NCBI GenBank assembly: GCA_029948255.1
Contig: JALIZF010001817.1
Span: forward strand, 186,001-250,000
DNA length: 64,000 nucleotides
Direction: 5' to 3'
From: Telmatactis stephensoni
Taxonomy: Eukaryota > Cnidaria > Anthozoa > Actiniaria > Isophelliidae
Numbering within the stretch: position 1 is the first letter of the stretch; each line of letters opens with the position of its first letter. The notes below the pieces were generated by a model. That model ran no database searches. It was not told the origin of the DNA and saw nothing but the letters and a program-made list of their open reading frames with translations. Positions 10,912-24,100 of the stretch are shown here, one piece after another. The position numbers and the translations under genes were made by a program.

Positions 10912-13029
10912 TTAATTTTTGCGAGCCTTTTTCATTTGGTTTGTTGCCATCAAATATACACCATAAAATGTAATTCCAAGACCAATAAGGGTCATTCCCA
11001 TGGCACCTCTATATATTAGCACATCAGATTTTCCTTTCAGATATACAGGAGCTTCTCCTTTCTGTAAAATAATAAAGTCAATGACAAATTGTAGGTTAAA
11101 ATATCATATAAAATTCAATGAAAGAAGGTAGTGGTAAAGGATGTTTCACCTGCATACTCTTGTATGGTGCAGATAGTGTGTCCTGTGGCCCATTTCTCAG
11201 AAGGCCAGATAACTTTATAGGCTCATTAACTTAATCATGAGAAAATTTATGCTCATTGGATGTTTCATGAAGCAAATATTATTTTCAATTTCTGTTCTCT
11301 TCCCCTCCTCTCCTCCCTCTGCTCTAATCTGACTAATGATCTTTTTTTAGCATTACTAGGCAGCCTGCATAGATTAGAGTGTAGTCAAGAAAAGGACATG
11401 AGGATAATGACCACAGGAATAAAGTTGCAAAACTCTCACTTAGAAGGACTTAGGAACCTACCAAGCCTTGCCATTGCTATTGAACCTCAGTTACATAATC
11501 TTTCCAAATTCATCTAATTATTGTTTTTCTTAATCCATCAATCATCTTTTGGGTGGACAAGGGCAGATTTAGGTGGGAGCTGCAGTGGCCACCTTATTTT
11601 TGAGATTTTGAGAAGTTTTTATTATCTAGCTTTGTCAAAACTGTTCTGGTCCCCTCTTTCTGAATTTCCTGGCTCTGCCCCTGGTGGAGCTTGTTTTGCA
11701 AATATATGCAATTAATCAACAGCTGATTTAACAAATAGGTTTTACCTCCAGATATTGCATGGATATTTAGAAACTCACCTGAAATACTTTCTGGAATCTC
11801 CCAATTCTGCTGGGTCTTTCATAAAACTGCTTTAAAAAATGGTCATTGAGCATTCCCATATTTGTTTCTGTACTCTATAATGATTTCTTTCCTCTTTAAT
11901 TTTAATGCCTGCCAAGATAAACTGCACATTAGATTTATAAAGCACATCTGGCTTCTAACACTTTCATTAGTTACATGAGCCCCAAGAGTATTGACTGGAC
12001 CAATGAAATATTTGCAGACTAATAATCTGTCTGTACAGTACAGTAACACAATAGCTCTACTGTAGCAACAAATGTCAGAATAACACTCCAGGGTTCAGTT
12101 GTTTGGAGGTGGATTAGTGGACACTAACCCAGTGTTAAGTCTAAAGAAAAGCCCAGGACTGCTGAAGATAAGACAGTCATACATAATATTCTAAGTGATA
12201 CCCATGGTCTTCAAAAAGTGCTGGTGACTAGCCAGTAATAGTAGTAATAGCAAAGTAATAGCTATACACTTATAGTATTTAGTTTGCATTGGGTTTCCTG
12301 TGTAATCACATGGCACGAGTAGGGGTGCTTGGGTCCGCCACTACTGTTTTCTGTCAATTAGTTAGCTCTCGATTCATATCATAATACAATACCACTCCCT
12401 ACTTTGAGGTTTTCCACAACATCCCAGATACTCTGATGTTTTTGTGGACCACCTACTACAGTTCACAGTACCATCTACTAAAGTTCTTAAAATCTCTTTG
12501 ATGACACTCTCTCTCACTCTGTATAGATCACAGTTGACATAATTCAATGGACAATCAAAAGCCTTCAAGTGAGAACAGTAGATGTCTGTTCCGGTACATA
12601 AGCTTATATTAACACATATAACTTAAGATCCCAATGATTGACAAATGTCCGATACTGTCTCCCTAGCACACAGGTAGCCCAAACAACAAATTTAAATGCA
12701 CAAAATTTAAACTAAAATGCAATTATTAGCTAATTCTTGGTACAAATGAGAAACTTCGCGAGGAGAAATTATAAAATTTGCCACACATCTTTTGTATTTA
12801 CGATGATTTTTTGGAGGCAATCTTTGTTCTCCTGCACTTTGCAAGTTACTCGTTTGAAATCAAGCGAGTCTTTCGATGTCTACGTGCCCAGTGTTTCAAG
12901 AGTTCATTCCACAAGCAAACATTAATCATTGAAAATAAAGATTTGTTTGTATTTGCCCCCACATGTACACTTTACTAGTAGCTGCTTGCTTACCATCAAC
13001 CGGCTACTCTGCTCTTCGTTTTCGATCAT
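10912..13029 (-). CDS. COX7A: Cytochrome c oxidase subunit 7A-type protein (3 exons)
   Basis: Exons on the minus strand: 13029-12994 (MIENEEQSSRLM), 11829-11779 (QFYERPSRIGRFQKVFQ) and 11061-10912 (49 residues and TAA). All three join in phase 0 and give 78 residues. The block FQKGEAPVYLKGKSDVLIYR followed by a hydrophobic helix (about residues 49-68) and a basic tail (KKARKN) matches the COX7A pattern: a Q-x-x-x-x-P-V-Y/H-L-K-G matrix segment, then one inner-membrane helix. COX7A sits on the outside of complex IV and, in its COX7A2L form, helps complexes III and IV associate. The first exon gives no obvious mitochondrial presequence, so an alternative 5' exon is possible. Exons 2 and 3 are firm; exon 1 is less so. 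A tiny upstream frame (ATGCGTACATGA) overlaps the start codon. Confidence 0.8.
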
Positions 13030-13290
13030 GTACGCATGCTTCTTTGCTTGTTACCGCTGACTGAATACAATATTGCTGCAGGCGCTAACCACCACCACAG
13101 GAATTGCAGAGATTAGCGAGGTCCGTACAAAAAAGATCAAACTTTGATATTTCCCCGTACATACATAGCAAGCCAGGTTAATAAATCTTTTATTATGTGG
13201 CTAATCATTTTTCATTCAGTTGTGTTTTCATTTTCAGTGGCGGGAATTTGCGAACGCTCCGGTTTCTATCAGTTCCCGCCCAACTTTACC
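13030..13290. promoter_or_regulatory. Probable promoter region of the COX7A gene with E2F-like elements
   Basis: This lies directly upstream of the COX7A start and is more GC-rich than its surroundings. It has GGCGGGAA at 13239-13246 and the inverted TTCCCGCC at 13273-13280, which resemble E2F-type sites. The assignment is inference from position and short motifs only. Confidence 0.25.
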
Positions 13291-13521
13291 AGTGCGGTGC
13301 CCGGTTTTCATCTTGTGTTTCTAATTTCTTGGATATTCAACTGACAATAAGTGAAGAAGACCTGGAAACTATTTCAGCTCTCTTCATGACTGTGCCGGAC
13401 TGCCAAAGACCTCTATTGCAAAGACTCAAGTTCAGTTAACGATTTAGGAAGTTGTCTTGATATCTGATCAGTGGAAAAGCCGTCTTGACCGTAAGTTTGC
13501 ATTTTGCCGTAGAACAAAGTA

Positions 13522-13696
13522 CAGTGGAACCCCGCTCTAAGGACACCCGCTTAATAAGGACACCTCGATATTAAGGACAGATTTCAAAGTCCCGATTAAA
13601 GCTAAGCTTTTTCGACACCTCGGTTAATAAGGACACCCCGTTAATAAGGACATTTTTTCCCGTCCCGACGGTGTCCTTAGTAACGGGGTTCCACTG
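13522..13696. mobile_element. Mariner-type MITE with TA target duplication
   Basis: The terminal inverted repeats are CAGTGGAACCCCG on the left and CGGGGTTCCACTG on the right, flanked on both sides by TA. The interior repeats phrases such as TTAATAAGGACACC. CAGTGGAACC-type ends are usual for Tc1/mariner non-autonomous elements in animals. Related fragments lie at about 16594-16690 and 19600-19750. Confidence 0.85.
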
Positions 13697-15166
13697 TACT
13701 TTTTATGACTATAAACCCCTGAACTGAAGTGTTTCAAATATTCTTTATTCAGTACAAAACGAGTAGCGGGATTAGTCCAAACTCGGAAACCCGAAAATGT
13801 TTAATTTTTTAAATTTCAGTTTATCACTGAAAAGCGTACAAACTTACTTTTGTGTAAATGATTTATTTTTTATATCGGCGAGCAGAATTCCTTGTCGAGG
13901 TAAACTGTCAGAAGACAGTCTGCTGCTAGTAGCAGTGAGTCAGGCGGTTCCCGTGAAAATCGCCCGGCGAAATCGAGACTGGATGTAGAAATTCAATACT
14001 GTGAATATTTCATCAATTTTTGAGAAACTTTCATATTTTTACAACTAGTGTTTTATGCCACCAAACGGCATTGTCTCTCCTGTCCGTAAGACCGTGCGTC
14101 AGTCAGAATCCGCACTGAGGGCATGGACTGAATGGATGGATTGATGGATGGATGAAAAATATGAAAAAATTAACAGATGAATGCATGATCGGTGGTATTG
14201 ATTGATTGATTGATTGTTTTGCTGATTGATTGATTGATTGATTTATGGATTGATTAATATTCTCAAACTAGCGTTCCGTAGCAACTTCATATTCCCACGT
14301 AAGGTAAATAAACTACAGACTCTGTTTACCTTGGAGTTAGAAAAGATTTTGACCTAAAAAATTATGTTTAGGTTTCCGTCAACTAGTGTGTGGCTCTGCT
14401 GTTGCATGCCATATGTTGGAAATGATTGGCTTTCGGGTCAACGTTTCGATACAGTATTCTATTAAAGTCAAAATTAAAAGATACAAATTTAGGTATGACA
14501 CGTAAAAAGAATATTCTATGCAGAATAATGGGACGGAAGGAAATAAAGAACCGGTGTATGGAAACTAAACCGAACATTGTTCAAAAGTAGACAAAATAGG
14601 AAGCAAAACGAAAGAACGAAGACTGAAAAGAGACAATAGACGAAAAAAACGGTTTATACTCGGACAATTTAAAACAAAACTGCATATCCATATAACTTCA
14701 AGCCATACTGCATGGTTCATTAATAAATTGAGAAATCACTGAAACCTCGATACATATGCGTTCATAACTATGGATATATGTCACAACATATGACGTCATC
14801 AGCTTTCGGTCCCAGGACACGCACATACAGTAATACAGAAAAAAATTGATTCTCAAATTACTTAAGCTTACTACAAGACGAAGTTATCGTTGGTCAATGG
14901 GTAGCTCCATGTCTGCATGCTTTCAGGACTCTTAGATTCACCCAGAAATAGATCGCAAGATATGGGAGCAACAGTTTGACTATATATGTAATTTATCATG
15001 GATGAATGAGTTCCAAGTATATTCAAATTCCTTCGATATTTTGCCTACATCGATTTATGTTTTCCAAGAGGGAGGACATCATTTGCTTCGAGCAATAGTC
15101 ATCCGAAAACTTTATCTAAAACAGTGGGTAAATATTTCGCAAGCTGAATGAAAGCAGTTTGTCTCG
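13697..15166. other. Intergenic stretch upstream of the EVH1-Cobl gene
   Basis: No exon is seen. It contains an imperfect GGAT/TGAT microsatellite at 14131-14258 and the presumed promoter of the plus-strand EVH1-Cobl gene just before 15167. Confidence 0.5.
14131..14258. repeat. GGAT / TGAT tetranucleotide microsatellite
   Basis: Interrupted GGATGGATTGATGGATGGAT followed by two (TGAT)n blocks. Confidence 0.9.
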
Positions 15167-18100
15167 ATGGAGGGAAGCGAGTTGAATGGACAATTACGAG
15201 CTTCGAGTGAAAGGTGAGCCAAATCGTTTATCTTTTATATTTTGTGTCGCTTGGCTTTGTGTCTTTTCTTGAGGTCTTATTTCCTGTGATTATTGATTTT
15301 TTGTTGTGGATGCTAAGGTACATTTAGGTGATGAATTTAATCCCATACTGTCAGCTAACTTTTGTCTTTCGATAGATCACGAATTTCTTATCGTAAAATC
15401 GTGTTTGCTTCCACAAATAGTAACGCAAATACATGGATTATTATCATTATTATTATTATGGATTTTATACAAAGTTGAGTCTTTCATGGGAATATTTTTA
15501 GCTTGAAGTATTAACACTAGATTATTCAGTATTTACGGTTTAAGATCCAAATAGTGTTCGAAAATAATTGTTGCTGTGGAGCCTATTATTAAACTGCTCT
15601 CATAAACAAATGGACATTATAAAGAACTTAATTTATGCATGTTCTCAAGTATTTTACTCCACAACAATTATCTAACTACGTGTATTTTAAACTATAGGAA
15701 TAATGATCATTGACTATTAATACATGCATACTAAATTGCTGAGCTGTTTCTGCTGTTTGTTCTAGAATTTTCCATAATTATATATGAAGGGTAATTTATC
15801 ATTGTTGGCCCCCAAAATATTATTGGCTTTTTTAATATTTGTATTGGCCGATTATTTTTAAGATACATATCAAGCAACTCTAATATCACAATTCATTGTC
15901 ATTCAGTCATAATAAAAAACATCATGATCAGTAACTACTTGTTATTTAAACTGAGATTTTATGCACACTTATTGTACATGTAATTTCACAAAAGCCTTAA
16001 GACAGTATATATACTAGAACGCTTGACAGAAAAGAATGTCATTTCCTACATTTTTCTTTACCTATCTTGCTTTTTATAAGTATTTATAAGATTCATTTGA
16101 AGCTAGTAGTCAAGTAACACTATATATGGTAATTATATTTATAATAATATGCATGACGTATAATGTAAAAGTATAATTATATAATATGTCTACATATAGT
16201 GCCTAGGGCAAGGTGGTACTACTAAGGGATTCCATAATAATAATATGTAATTATAAACTTTATTTGACACAGAATTTCAAAAGTTACAAACTTATTTCCA
16301 TGAAAGCTCAGTGCTAACTAAAAACTAAGAACCCCTCCCTCCCCTCCCATCTCCTCTCCTATAAGATAGCCCCATCCTAATAAAAAAAAAAATGCAGTAA
16401 ACTATTAGAGAACGCACCCCCAATGTAATAGATGAATGCAATATACGTAAAAGATATCATAGGTACAAAGTGAAATGAGCCAATTTTGGGCCAAAGTATA
16501 AAAATAGGATAAAGGGAAAACTGTGATTAGGGTATCTTGAAAATATAGAGTGGCACCAAATGGTTCATTCACACCCATAACTACTAACTGGCACAGCATA
16601 CAGTGGAATCTCATAAGTGAATTAACACCCAAAATGTCAAGTTTAGGTGGTTGCTTAAGGGAGGTGGTCACCTATGAGAGTCAACACCATTGGGGTTGTA
16701 ATTTTCAAGTCACACAGAAGTTTATCCACTCACATAAACTCTGCACATAAGAATCATGTGTATTTTACAATGATATGAGGGTTTGCATTGCTTAGCTAAT
16801 AGTACTGTATGAAATGAACGTGCATTTATTACTTGAGATACCAAAGGTATATCAAGTTTTAAAAGGAGTGTAGATCGTTGGTCATTTTTCCTGTGCAGCA
16901 AAATGCACAATAGAAACATGTGGTATCATATGATTGGCTTAAATTTTGAAACCATGCCAACCCAGCTAGAAAAGCTGTCATCATATTATATTATATTTCA
17001 CAGGTCAGTCTCACTGAGTTTAATCTTACATTACCTGTACATTAATCTTTCATATTCTTCTCAGATGCTCAAGATTTTGATTGAATCAGGCTCAAAGAGC
17101 TAGCAACTCCCGCTATAAGCTTTTCAGATAGATGATAATTAAACCTTTTTCAATAAAATAGTTATTTCAAGAATAGCAAGAAATAAATGTACAAATAGAT
17201 TTTCACAAAATACTAATTTTGGTTGATAATTTTTTAATAATTTCACAAAGCTTCATGAATCTTTCAGACATGCAAAAATGTCAAATGTCACTTGGATCAT
17301 TGATCATTTGGCTTGAGATATTTACAAGATAATGCTACTAACAATATTGTTAGTATTTGAAGCCTAACTCCTTACAGTTCTCACAATATATAAAACAAGA
17401 TTACATTTATTATGCACCTGATTGAGCTGTCACCCCGGGGGGGGCACTTGCATATATTTACTATACGGGGACGTGCCGCCCGTCAGGGTCGTGATTTTAG
17501 CTCCTGCGGTCTTAGACAGGGTATAGATTTTACGATAAATTGTCTTAAACAGAGTCAATTTTTTTCAAATAGTGTAATATTCGAGGCCAACTTATGGTGA
17601 CGAAGGTGTTGCTTGATGTTAGCATACTAGCGACGTAATTAAAATATTAATGGACTAAAACCGCCTATTCTTTTTTTTAATGTACAATTTTCCTCACAGT
17701 CTTAAATAGGGTCCCTAAAATGCCCTCTTGTCTTATATAGGGTATCGTTTTCAAGAATTTAGGTGTCTTAAACAGGATCAGGTTTGAGGAGGCTGGGCGG
17801 CACGTCCCCATCAGATCCGGAACAAGTGCCCCCCCCCCCCCCGGGGCTGTCACACATTGATTGTTTAGTCTCTGATTTCATTCCAGGATTCATCACCAGA
17901 GACCATCAGCTCCTAAACCCCCAAAACCATATGGATCTGTTGACAAAGAGAATGAAGGCACTCATTTGGGAGGAAAGAAACCAAGTAATGCAAAAGACAG
18001 ACCCACTTTTCCACCTAAAGCTACAAGTGAAGGGGGACATGGGGTTCTGACTCGTGCTGGGGAAACAATTCTTGAGACTTTCTATGGAATGCTCTATAAA

Positions 18101-21100
18101 TGTGATGATGACACGAAAGAATGGAAGTTAGCTGCTGATGGATTTATTCCTCTTTGTTTTATTCAAGAACAAGGAAATGCTAACAAACCTTTTAAAGTGA
18201 TTGCTGTCCATGGATCAACTAGGGTAAGTGTTAGGTGGGTGTGGTTTTGTAATGAGTTCAGATTACAACCACTCCCCACCACCCTAATAACAACTACAAA
18301 GAAGTCTGTACATGTGCAATAGAATCTTCAGACCCATGCAATCAAATCACATGACTGATCTCAGGTTGAGAATCTTGCCAAGATCATGCCAAGATCTTGC
18401 CATGATATTGGCAAGAAATTCTTGGACAGATGTTGGTACACTTTTGACAAGATCTTGCCATGATCTTGGCAAGATCTTGATAAGATACATTCTTTTTTAT
18501 TTTTTATTTTTATATTTTTATATTTTTTCATATATCCCATTGCTCTACTGAATTGCATATCCTTTATTTACAACATTTCTTTTTTTTTTTTTTCATTTTC
18601 TCATACATCCAAATGCGCTATTTAATCACATTTCCTTTATTCACTATTTTTCATTTTCTCATACATCCAAATGCGCTATTTAATTGCATATCCTTTATTC
18701 ACAATTATCACACATCTCACCACCACTTTCTTCTCTCTATCTCCCCCTCCCTCCAAATGGACTATAGAATTGCATATCCTTCCTTAAAAATAGATCTTAG
18801 AGGATCTCACAAGATCTTGATGCTCAACCTCGGATTTTACAGTGAAGATATGAAGTATTGATCTAACTGCAGCACTGGCAAATTAAGTATGTTTTGCCAA
18901 ACTCCTCATATTACTGCTTAATTTTGTTTAGGTTTTAGAGTTTCCAGTTACTAAGGACACAAAGTGTACTCAAAACAAAGCATTTGTCAGATGGAATGAA
19001 TCAAGCAGTAATATGTTTGGTGCACGATTTTCAAAAGAAGGCAATGCTGATCAGGTTGGTATTGATCCTAGGCTGATGCATTTTATTAATAAAAATTATA
19101 AAGAATATATGAGAAACTGACCATATTTGTCTATATGATGATAATCATGATGACAATTAATGATGATGACAATTAATGATGATGACATGATGATGATGAT
19201 GACAGATGGTCATGATGATGATGAGGCTGTATAAGCTAAATATGGTATATGGTATATATCTTACTTTTAGAAATTGCTCATTTAGTTTTATTCAGCAATG
19301 TCAAGAATGAAATCAACACTCCTCAAAACCTCAGAACTCTTCAAGCAACCAGAAAGAAAAGTAAGTAAATTAAATTTTAAAAACCTATTATGAATAGTAA
19401 TTAATTATCTAACCACTTCTATACGACCCCTTAAAATTCCTTTACCTTTTCCTTGCAGGCGATGGTATCTCAGATGAGTGATCGTACGGTGGGAGAAACT
19501 GGACACAAAAAGACATCCCTTATTGTAAAATTACCAAATAAGGAAACGACAGTGATGTCTGTTCCAGGATTGTAAGTGATGATCACTCAATGATATGTTA
19601 CAGGAGGACCGAAGAAAAGCGTCCGTAATATAAAGGTTTCATTTACAAGGAAATGTAAGGAGATTCCAGCTGTCAGGACGTAGAAACCTGTCCGTTATAA
19701 AGAGGTGTCCGTATTATGGAGGTGTCCCTGAGGAGAGGGTCTAGTATATTATATTACATACAATAAAACATTTTATCTTCCATTCAGGATGACTATGGGT
19801 GAGCTATTTGAGCATGTTTGCAAGAAAGAAGATTTAGCACCCAGCGATCATCAATTATCACTCCCCAAAGTTGGAAGTAAAGAACTGAAATTTGAGCAGG
19901 ATACGGTCCTTGGTACTCTGAAGATTAGAGAAATTTCTATTAACTACATCGGTAGATCATCCAATGATTCTGTCATGGGCGACCATGAGTCCTTCAAAGA
20001 AAATAAGGTAATAGAGTAGAACAGTCTGCTTATAGAGTGCCATAGCTTGTGTGACGTTCCCCCCCCCCCCCCCCCGTTTTCCTCGTAGGGGCAGGGAGGG
20101 GTGGGAAATGGCTGTACACAGGCTAAGAGTGCCACAGAAATGAAATTACAAATCAGACTATTTCTCGTGTTCCGAACACAGTTTACACAATTCAAAAGAC
20201 AATCATGGTCGGTTGCTTATCAAAGCTAGGAAGTTTGCGCTTTTTAATGTATGATAGAATAGTAAAGCATGGTTATAATTAGAGATGGCCCCATAACAGT
20301 GAAGGCCCTATTTTAGCTGGAATTCCTGTCCAACTTTTGATAATTATATCGATTTTTCAAAAGGCTTCGGCTGCTACGGCACCAGTCATTCCTCAGCCCT
20401 ACTCTAAACAAGATGAACGGCCCACCACTAAACAAACGCCCACAGTTGAAAGAAAGACAGAGCAAGTTGAAAAGAGTAAAAATTCACCTCTCGTTAAGCC
20501 AGATCCTGGAAAGGTCAAACGGAGAGCACCGCCACCACCTAAACGCCCACCGGAACGCCCTAAAAGCATGCCTGTTGTTCGTCCACGGACTGTTCCATCA
20601 GGACCTACTGCTTCTCCAGGTCCACCCCAGCCTAAAAAACGTCAGGTAAAACACTGACATATAACTGATAAGCCTGTCCAGTTAATTCATAATCTCTATC
20701 AGCCCACCCAGATCCAACAAATGACGTTATACTCCCTTTCCTTTTGGAGTCTATAGCTAGGGGCCTTTTCCCAAAAAACTTATCTCAAGCTTCCTGAAAT
20801 AAGATAGAAGGTCATTGTCTTGAAAATGTCATTGCAGTATTATCAACAGACCATTATATCATGATCCCTTGGTATTATAAACTAAATCGACGATAATTTA
20901 ATTGTTTCATTAACCTAGGCTCCCTCTCGACCGCCTGCGCCAAAAATCTTACGAGACGCTCAAAGCAGTAGTACAAGTGATATGAAACGTGCGGCATCAG
21001 CTGAACGACTACCACCAATATTTTGTCCACCTCCACCACCAGACGACGTCCCACCGCCATTGGATGAGTGTGAAAATCCAGTCAGCCCACTGAGTGAGGA

Positions 21101-24100
21101 AGACCTTCACGATACGGCATGGATGACAAGTAAGTACAAAGTACTTTTGAACATTTTGGAAATAGTACCGTTGTGTAGAATGGATGGCCTGGTGGTGGGA
21201 TGAACAAAAAATCCGATCAAGTGCCTGACTCTAAGTGGTTACTAGTTGGTCTTTTGTATATTGAGCATTAGTATTAAGACATGGTGCCATCCTCCTTCGA
21301 AAGGAACCTACCAAAATAGAGGCAATAGAGGTTAAATTGGCTAGAGCGGTTGCGGCTCAGTTCGAATTCACATCATTTTTTTGTGTTAGATTGTCGCAAC
21401 GGTTTGAGTTGATGTGCATGACATTTGGGATTTTTGTTTTTCCAGGCAGTATTGAACATGAACCAGGCGAGGTAATATCACCATCAGACGTATCACCAAA
21501 CAAAACTGAGGAACCTGAATTCCCTGAACCTCGCAAGCCCTCTTTGCCTTCAGAAAGTGATGACGCAGAGGATCCCAACTTTGTATCACCAGAACCAATT
21601 CCTTTAAAGTTTCTTCTGCCATCTTCTGAAGCTCCATCTGAGAATCCCGACGATGAGATTGAGCGAGAGGTGTCATCTAGGATAAGTTTTGTAGGAGACA
21701 GTCGTAGTTCTAGTGTTGACATCGCATCAGACGCTGATTTCCCAACTTCCCCAATTTTGGAAGGCTTCAAATCGGTAGATCCTTCGATGGAATTGAACGA
21801 AAATATTTCAGTTAATACTGACGTCATTACCACTGAACAAGAACCCGAGAGCATTTCTCCACCACCTCCTCCAGCGGGTTTTTCCTCTGAGCCCTTAAGT
21901 GAAGAAGTTACCCTCGACAAGTCAGAAAATCTCGAATCATCTGAATATGAAATTGAAAGTATGGTAATTCCACCGCCTCCAGTTATGTTCGACGATTCTA
22001 CAGAACCACAAGATGCTGTTTCAAAAGAATCCCATGAAGCACCAGACAACAATGAAGTTGTCTCAATTCCTCCACCGAGTGATTTCGCATCTCAAGACGA
22101 AATGACGAGTCCACCTGCCGAATTTGGCGACGAGGAAACGTTGGGAGCTTCTAAAAAGAAGCTGGGTCTGGACAGCAATATGTTTCCTTGGCTCACTGAA
22201 TCACAACCGGTATTCAAAGCTGAAATTACGACATCGACGATGGAAAGCCAACCAGTTCGTGAAATTCCAAATGAAAAAAGTGTCGACGAAGAACAAGTGT
22301 CTTATGGAGGCGTGGATATCCCCATGCATGAAGTGCCATTGCTGGAAAAGGATGAGAAACTCGAAATTACACCTTCAAATAAGCATGACATGTCTGCTAT
22401 ACGTGGCGGCAACGGGATTGAAACCTCTGATTTACACAAAGATATTGAATCACAACAGCTAATGGAATTTGACAGTAACCTGGAATCTCCATCAAAGGTT
22501 GAAGCCGATCAAGTGGTTCCTGAGGCTCAAGAAATTCCTGCTCCTACGACATTCAAAGAAGAACATTTACTAGTGAACAAGGAAAGCCATCGAAGTTCGG
22601 AAAGTAGTTCTAGTTCCTTTAAGACGCCATTTGATGACCTGGAAAGCATAGAGTACTCTGAAGGCTCTTTAAATTCTGAAACTGAAGAAGACATATTTGA
22701 TGTGAAAGTCACTGCGATGAAAGATAAAGAATCGCATGCAGAAGTTATTAACCAGGAACAAAGACCAAATAATGCAGTCGTAAGTGACTCAGTAAAACTA
22801 GAACCGTCCAAAGAAAAGAAGGCGGGTATTAAAATCGAAACGAAGGAACATCAGTCCGAAGAATTAACAAAAAATGAGGTGCCTGAATTTGTCAAACATG
22901 ACGAATTAAAGGGCGAAAAGGATAGAAAATCATCTAAAGAACTGGTTGGTTCTGACAGCATTGTTACTACAAATGCCGTCAGTGCGACCTCTTCTGGAAA
23001 TAATGCTGCCTCTGAAGAAATAATAGAATCTTCAGCTGCCACACCTATTGCTATTCCAGTAGACATTTTGTTTCAATCCTTAGGATCAAATACAAATTCT
23101 GAAGTAAGTGGTTCACAAGGTGACGATAAAAACAAAGCTCAAACTCGACCAGGGCACAAACGGTCTGTTGGCAGTGGCTTTAAGACTCAAAGTTGGGCAG
23201 ATATCAAGAATCGCGAAAAAGAAATAGAAAAGCAACGACAGCAGAGTATTACTAAATATGTGTCAGTGTCGTCTGAACATCTGTCTTCGTCAATTACAGC
23301 AGCTGGCTTCACAAAGACACCATCCATGGAGTCTTCTCAACTACAGAAAGAGAAGGAGGCCGAAGTCGAAGAGTCAAAGACTCAAAGATTGGCAGATATC
23401 AAGAATCACGAAGAAGAAGCAGAAAAGCAACGACAGCAAAGTATTACTAAAGATGTGTCAGTGTCGTCGTCTAAACATCCGTCTTCGTCTTCTACAGCAG
23501 CTGGATTCACAAAGACACCATCCATGGAGTCTTCGCAGTTACCGAAAGAGAAGGAGGCCGAGTCCGAAGAGGCTCACAGATTGGCAGATATCAAGAGTCG
23601 CGAAGAAGAAACAGAAAACTTTTTTTTGCGGCATCGACACCAAAGTAGAACACCCAATATTACCAAAGAGACGTCAGTGTCGCCGTCTCATCATCATCAG
23701 TCTTCGTCTGCTTTCAAATTTGCAGTCCAAAGTAAGCCGTCTAACGATGCATCCATTTTCTCTACAGCCTCTACAAGGGAAAGTGGAATATCACCCAGCA
23801 CAGCGAAAAGTGATTTAGAGGCTCCTAAAAGTATAAGCTTGGCGTCATCTAGTTCAGTGATCTCCCAAACAAATGACAAAGTACCATCCACGATGGAAGT
23901 GGCAAACAAATCAAAAAGTACCACAGAGTATTCTAAGAGTTCTAACACATCATCATCTATCTCTGAGCAATCGTATTCTAAGGACAAATCATCGCATAGT
24001 TCACAGAGTACATCAAAGTCAGGTTTAAACTCTCCTACCCTGAAAGAAAAATACTCCTTCACAGCTGAAACAAGGAAGCCAAGCTATGTGGAGTCTGCAC

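Noticed and set aside
19271..19360. Alternative exon 4 of the EVH1-Cobl gene starting after CTTTTAG at 19270 (EIAHLVLFSNVKNE frame)
   Set aside because: It reads well but ends in phase 1, and the next exon then hits a stop (AGC GAT … GAG TGA). Using the acceptor at 19295 gives MSRMKSTLLKTSELF and closes the frame.
21357..22052. Minus-strand open frames opposite exon 9 of the EVH1-Cobl gene, including the 231-codon frame
   Set aside because: They mirror a long plus-strand exon rich in Ser, Glu and Pro codons. The plus frame has splice sites at both ends and repeated motifs; the minus frames have neither.
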